Positions 32,342 to 34,184 of a stretch of 34,184 nt of DNA are shown piece after piece (the first letter of the stretch is position 1; every line of letters begins with the position of its first letter). Source of the stretch: Pelagibacteraceae bacterium AG-349-E10 (GTDB lineage Bacteria; Pseudomonadota; Alphaproteobacteria; HIMB59). The notes beneath the pieces are model-generated. The model was not told where the DNA came from and searched no databases. It saw nothing but the letters and a program-made list of their open reading frames with translations. A program made the translations under genes and the position numbers. The stretch is from positions 1 to 34,184 of the forward strand of contig QCDA01000006.1 in assembly GCA_003281065.1 (NCBI GenBank), in the 5' to 3' direction.

Positions 32342-33322
32342 ATGAAAACCCTGATAGTCCTATTGTTGTTGACACCTGCCTTGAGTATAGCAAAAATTTA
32401 TAATGGGACTCTTGTAGATGCTCATAGCCAAGTGGGACCATTAATCAGCAATGAACAAGTATCAAAACAAATTATTAATAATGATGTTGATCTAACTTTA
32501 CTATCAATTAGAGGAAAGTGGGATTCTGCTACCCAAAGATATCTTTCTATACAAAAATTAACTAACCAAAAGACAAAATATTTAATTCCAACTAAGCTAG
32601 GAGGTTTTACAAGAAAAGAAAGAGATAACTCTAAAGTAATTAGAACAATTAAATATTTAAGAGACCAAGCTCTCAATTCTAATATCAACTATGTTGGTTT
32701 TGGTGAAATCATAGTCCAGCATGCTCCTCATAATCATTCAAAATTAAAATACGAAGGCATAAATCTTGACTTCAAATCTGAAAGAATAAATAAAGCAATT
32801 GATATCGTTCTTAGCGATAAAAAACCTGTAATACTTCATGTTGAGTTAAATGATTATGAAGAAGACTCAAAAAAAATACTAAGTCAATTAATTGATTTGG
32901 CTAAAAAAAATCCAAGTGAAGATTTTTTGTTAATGCATATGGCACAAATCGAATTTTCTGAGGCCGAATACTTGTTAAATGATACGAACAATATTCATTT
33001 TATAACTTCACATGCAGATAATGAAAAAAAAAGACAGATGAAAAGAAATCCGGGGAAGGCTCAAATGGGATGGATAAATCTATTTGATAAAAATGACAAT
33101 CTACAAAAGAGATGGTTAGATTTAATGAATAAAAATCCTAAACGGTTTGTTTTAGCATTAGACAATGTTTGGGATGGACATTGGCTAAAAGGATACTCTA
33201 CTAGAATTTATATTTGGAGAAAAGCACTCTCTTCTCTAGACAAACAAGCTGCTTTACTTATTGCATGTGGAAATGCAAATGATTACTTTAAACTTGAAAT
33301 TAAATGCTTAGAGGAGAGGTAA
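32342..33322 (+). CDS. Exported amidohydrolase-2-like protein
   Basis: 326 residues with a leader (MKTLIVLLLLTPALSIA) related to those in segment 1. The mature part looks like an amidohydrolase-2-type TIM barrel: LVDAHSQVG at the first strand (His28), GFGEI (Glu122), PVILHVEL (His166), LLMHMAQ (His199), FVLALDNVW (Asp274) and a GNANDYFKL ending. The usual HxH of the first strand is HSQ, so one metal ligand is missing and catalysis is doubtful or altered. Substrate unknown. It lies next to the third tRNA half and so may be element cargo. Confidence 0.65.
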   Translation: MKTLIVLLLLTPALSIAKIYNGTLVDAHSQVGPLISNEQVSKQIINNDVDLTLLSIRGKWDSATQRYLSIQKLTNQKTKYLIPTKLGGFTRKERDNSKVIRTIKYLRDQALNSNINYVGFGEIIVQHAPHNHSKLKYEGINLDFKSERINKAIDIVLSDKKPVILHVELNDYEEDSKKILSQLIDLAKKNPSEDFLLMHMAQIEFSEAEYLLNDTNNIHFITSHADNEKKRQMKRNPGKAQMGWINLFDKNDNLQKRWLDLMNKNPKRFVLALDNVWDGHWLKGYSTRIYIWRKALSSLDKQAALLIACGNANDYFKLEIKCLEER

Positions 33323-33331
33323 TAAATAAAG

Positions 33332-33568
33332 ATGACAACTTTATCTAGCTCTATATTTTACATACTAACGGGATGGACTTGTGCAATAAATATATACAAA
33401 TTCTTTTATCAAAAAAAATTAAAAGACTCTCAAAATCAAGACAGTCAAAATGATATTCAGTTTAATGAAATGAGGTCACATTATAAAAAAGCAGATAAAC
33501 TAGGGAAGATTTTTTTAACGCTTTGGTGTTTTTCTGCAGTTTGGTTTTTTTATAATTTGAATACGTAA
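33332..33568 (+). CDS. Small two-helix membrane protein of unknown function
   Basis: 78 residues with two hydrophobic helices (about 6-24, SSIFYILTGWTCAINIYKF, and 59-75, GKIFLTLWCFSAVWFFY) joined by a polar Gln/Asn/Lys loop. It starts 9 nt after the amidohydrolase-like gene in the same direction, so co-transcription is likely. No family is recognised. Confidence 0.5.
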   Translation: MTTLSSSIFYILTGWTCAINIYKFFYQKKLKDSQNQDSQNDIQFNEMRSHYKKADKLGKIFLTLWCFSAVWFFYNLNT

Positions 33569-33579
33569 GCTTAAAAGAA

Positions 33580-33795
33580 ATGATCAACCCAACATTCGAT
33601 AAAAAAAAACATGGAAAGTGGGAGTATAGAATTTACACTCAATATTTAGATGATGAAGAGTTAAAGTCCGAAAATGACTGGCTTAATAAGGGGGGTAAAG
33701 AAGGTTGGGAGTTGGTCAATGTAATTAAAGATAAATCTGATATCCCTTCAAAACACAAAATGATTTATTATTTTAAGCGAGAAAAAATATCTTAA
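33580..33795 (+). CDS. DUF4177-like small protein
   Basis: 71 residues. The pattern KWEYRIYT...LNKGGKEGWELVNVI...MIYYFKRE matches the DUF4177 fold (WEY-strand, helix, GKEGWELV, YYFKR strand). Function is unknown in the family, and these proteins are frequent in phages and mobile regions. It starts 11 nt after the previous ORF in the same direction. Confidence 0.65.
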   Translation: MINPTFDKKKHGKWEYRIYTQYLDDEELKSENDWLNKGGKEGWELVNVIKDKSDIPSKHKMIYYFKREKIS

Positions 33796-33822
33796 GTATT
33801 TCCATAATAGTTATTTAATTTA

Positions 33823-33903
33823 ATGAATGAATATAGATATTTAATATTTGGAATAGTTATAATTATCATAACTTATATATTGTACTTAGGTCTGACAACT
33901 TAA
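33823..33903 (+). CDS. Possible 26-residue membrane peptide ahead of ybgC
   Basis: The ATG at 33823 reads MNEYRYLIFGIVIIIITYIL and a few more residues, then stops in a TAATG that overlaps the ybgC start. The whole peptide is one transmembrane helix. The coupling to ybgC is suggestive, but hydrophobic ORFs of this size arise easily in AT-rich DNA. Confidence 0.35.
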   Translation: MNEYRYLIFGIVIIIITYILYLGLTT

Positions 33904-34184
33904 TGTTCCAATACAACTTCAAAATATATTATGAAGACACAGACTCTGGTGGAGTTGTATATTACGCTAATTATTTAAAATTTATTGAGAGAGCACGTAC
34001 TGAAATCATCAATGAATTGGGATTTACACTTAATTCTTTATTAAAAGATTATGATCGACTTTTTTTAGTAAAAAAGATTGAATGTGATTATATTGAGTCA
34101 TGCAAACTAGAGGATCAATTAACTGTGAAAAGCAAAATTTTGTATCTTAAAAATGCATCATTTGAGCTCGAACAAAATATTTAC
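33903..34184 (+). CDS. ybgC: Acyl-CoA thioesterase YbgC (5' part)
   Basis: The first 94 codons, running off the right edge. YEDTDSGGVVYYANYLKFIERARTE is the hot-dog-fold active-site block of YbgC-type thioesterases, with the catalytic Asp in EDTDSGG. The family hydrolyses short acyl-CoA thioesters and is normally the first gene of the tol-pal operon, so core envelope genes probably follow beyond the edge. It marks the return to core genome after the element array. Confidence 0.88.
   Translation, partial: MFQYNFKIYYEDTDSGGVVYYANYLKFIERARTEIINELGFTLNSLLKDYDRLFLVKKIECDYIESCKLEDQLTVKSKILYLKNASFELEQNIY

Overview
The window is AT-rich, tightly packed bacterial DNA. Many genes touch or overlap (ATGA, TAATG), few starts have a Shine-Dalgarno sequence, and non-coding DNA is scarce. 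The gene content points to an alphaproteobacterium: GcrA, a TIGR02300-type zinc-ribbon protein, CarD beside the 7Fe ferredoxin, and the order ffh-rpsP-rimM-trmD-rplS-leuCDB-asd. The base composition and compactness suggest a streamlined marine lineage such as SAR11 or a relative. That placement is inference; no rRNA is present to settle it.

Layout. 1-81 is the start of a histone-H1-like gene reading off the left edge. 215-4224 is a coupled plus-strand run: Suv3-like helicase, TerB-like protein, FdxA, CarD. 4226-5487 holds the TIGR02300 protein, L32, RecX and tRNA-Arg(CCU). 5528-8225 holds a secreted pectin-acetylesterase-like protein, GcrA and phosphoglycerate kinase. 8212-11586 is a minus-strand operon dapF-mtaB-ftsY-ispZ. 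11678-19739 is a long plus-strand run for SRP protein Ffh, ribosome and tRNA maturation, leucine biosynthesis and aspartate-semialdehyde dehydrogenase. 19717-24285 holds pyridoxal kinase, Fe-SOD, a small heat-shock protein with a sigma32-like promoter and structured leader, a quinone oxidoreductase and a class III aminotransferase preceded by a candidate structured leader RNA. 24519-28353 holds membrane and envelope genes: a GT-C-like protein, a tandem PAP2 phosphatase and an EF-hand protein.

The most unusual part is 28361-33800. An intact tRNA-Arg(UCG) on the minus strand is followed by two further perfect 38-nt copies of its 5' half, which ends exactly at the 3' edge of the anticodon loop. 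The three copies mark off two short segments of about 2.3 and 1.5 kb with unrelated cargo and no integrase. Each segment carries, near both ends, its own private motif built as a direct doubling with a period of about 11 bp. A third doubled motif follows the last tRNA copy. The first segment and the right flank also reuse nearly the same DNA stretch as the signal-peptide part of otherwise unrelated secreted proteins. I read this as an accretion array of non-autonomous, integrase-less elements that entered the tRNA anticodon loop and each brought its own tRNA 5' half. The core genome resumes with ybgC, cut by the right edge.

All functional calls rest on reading motifs by eye; no database search was possible.
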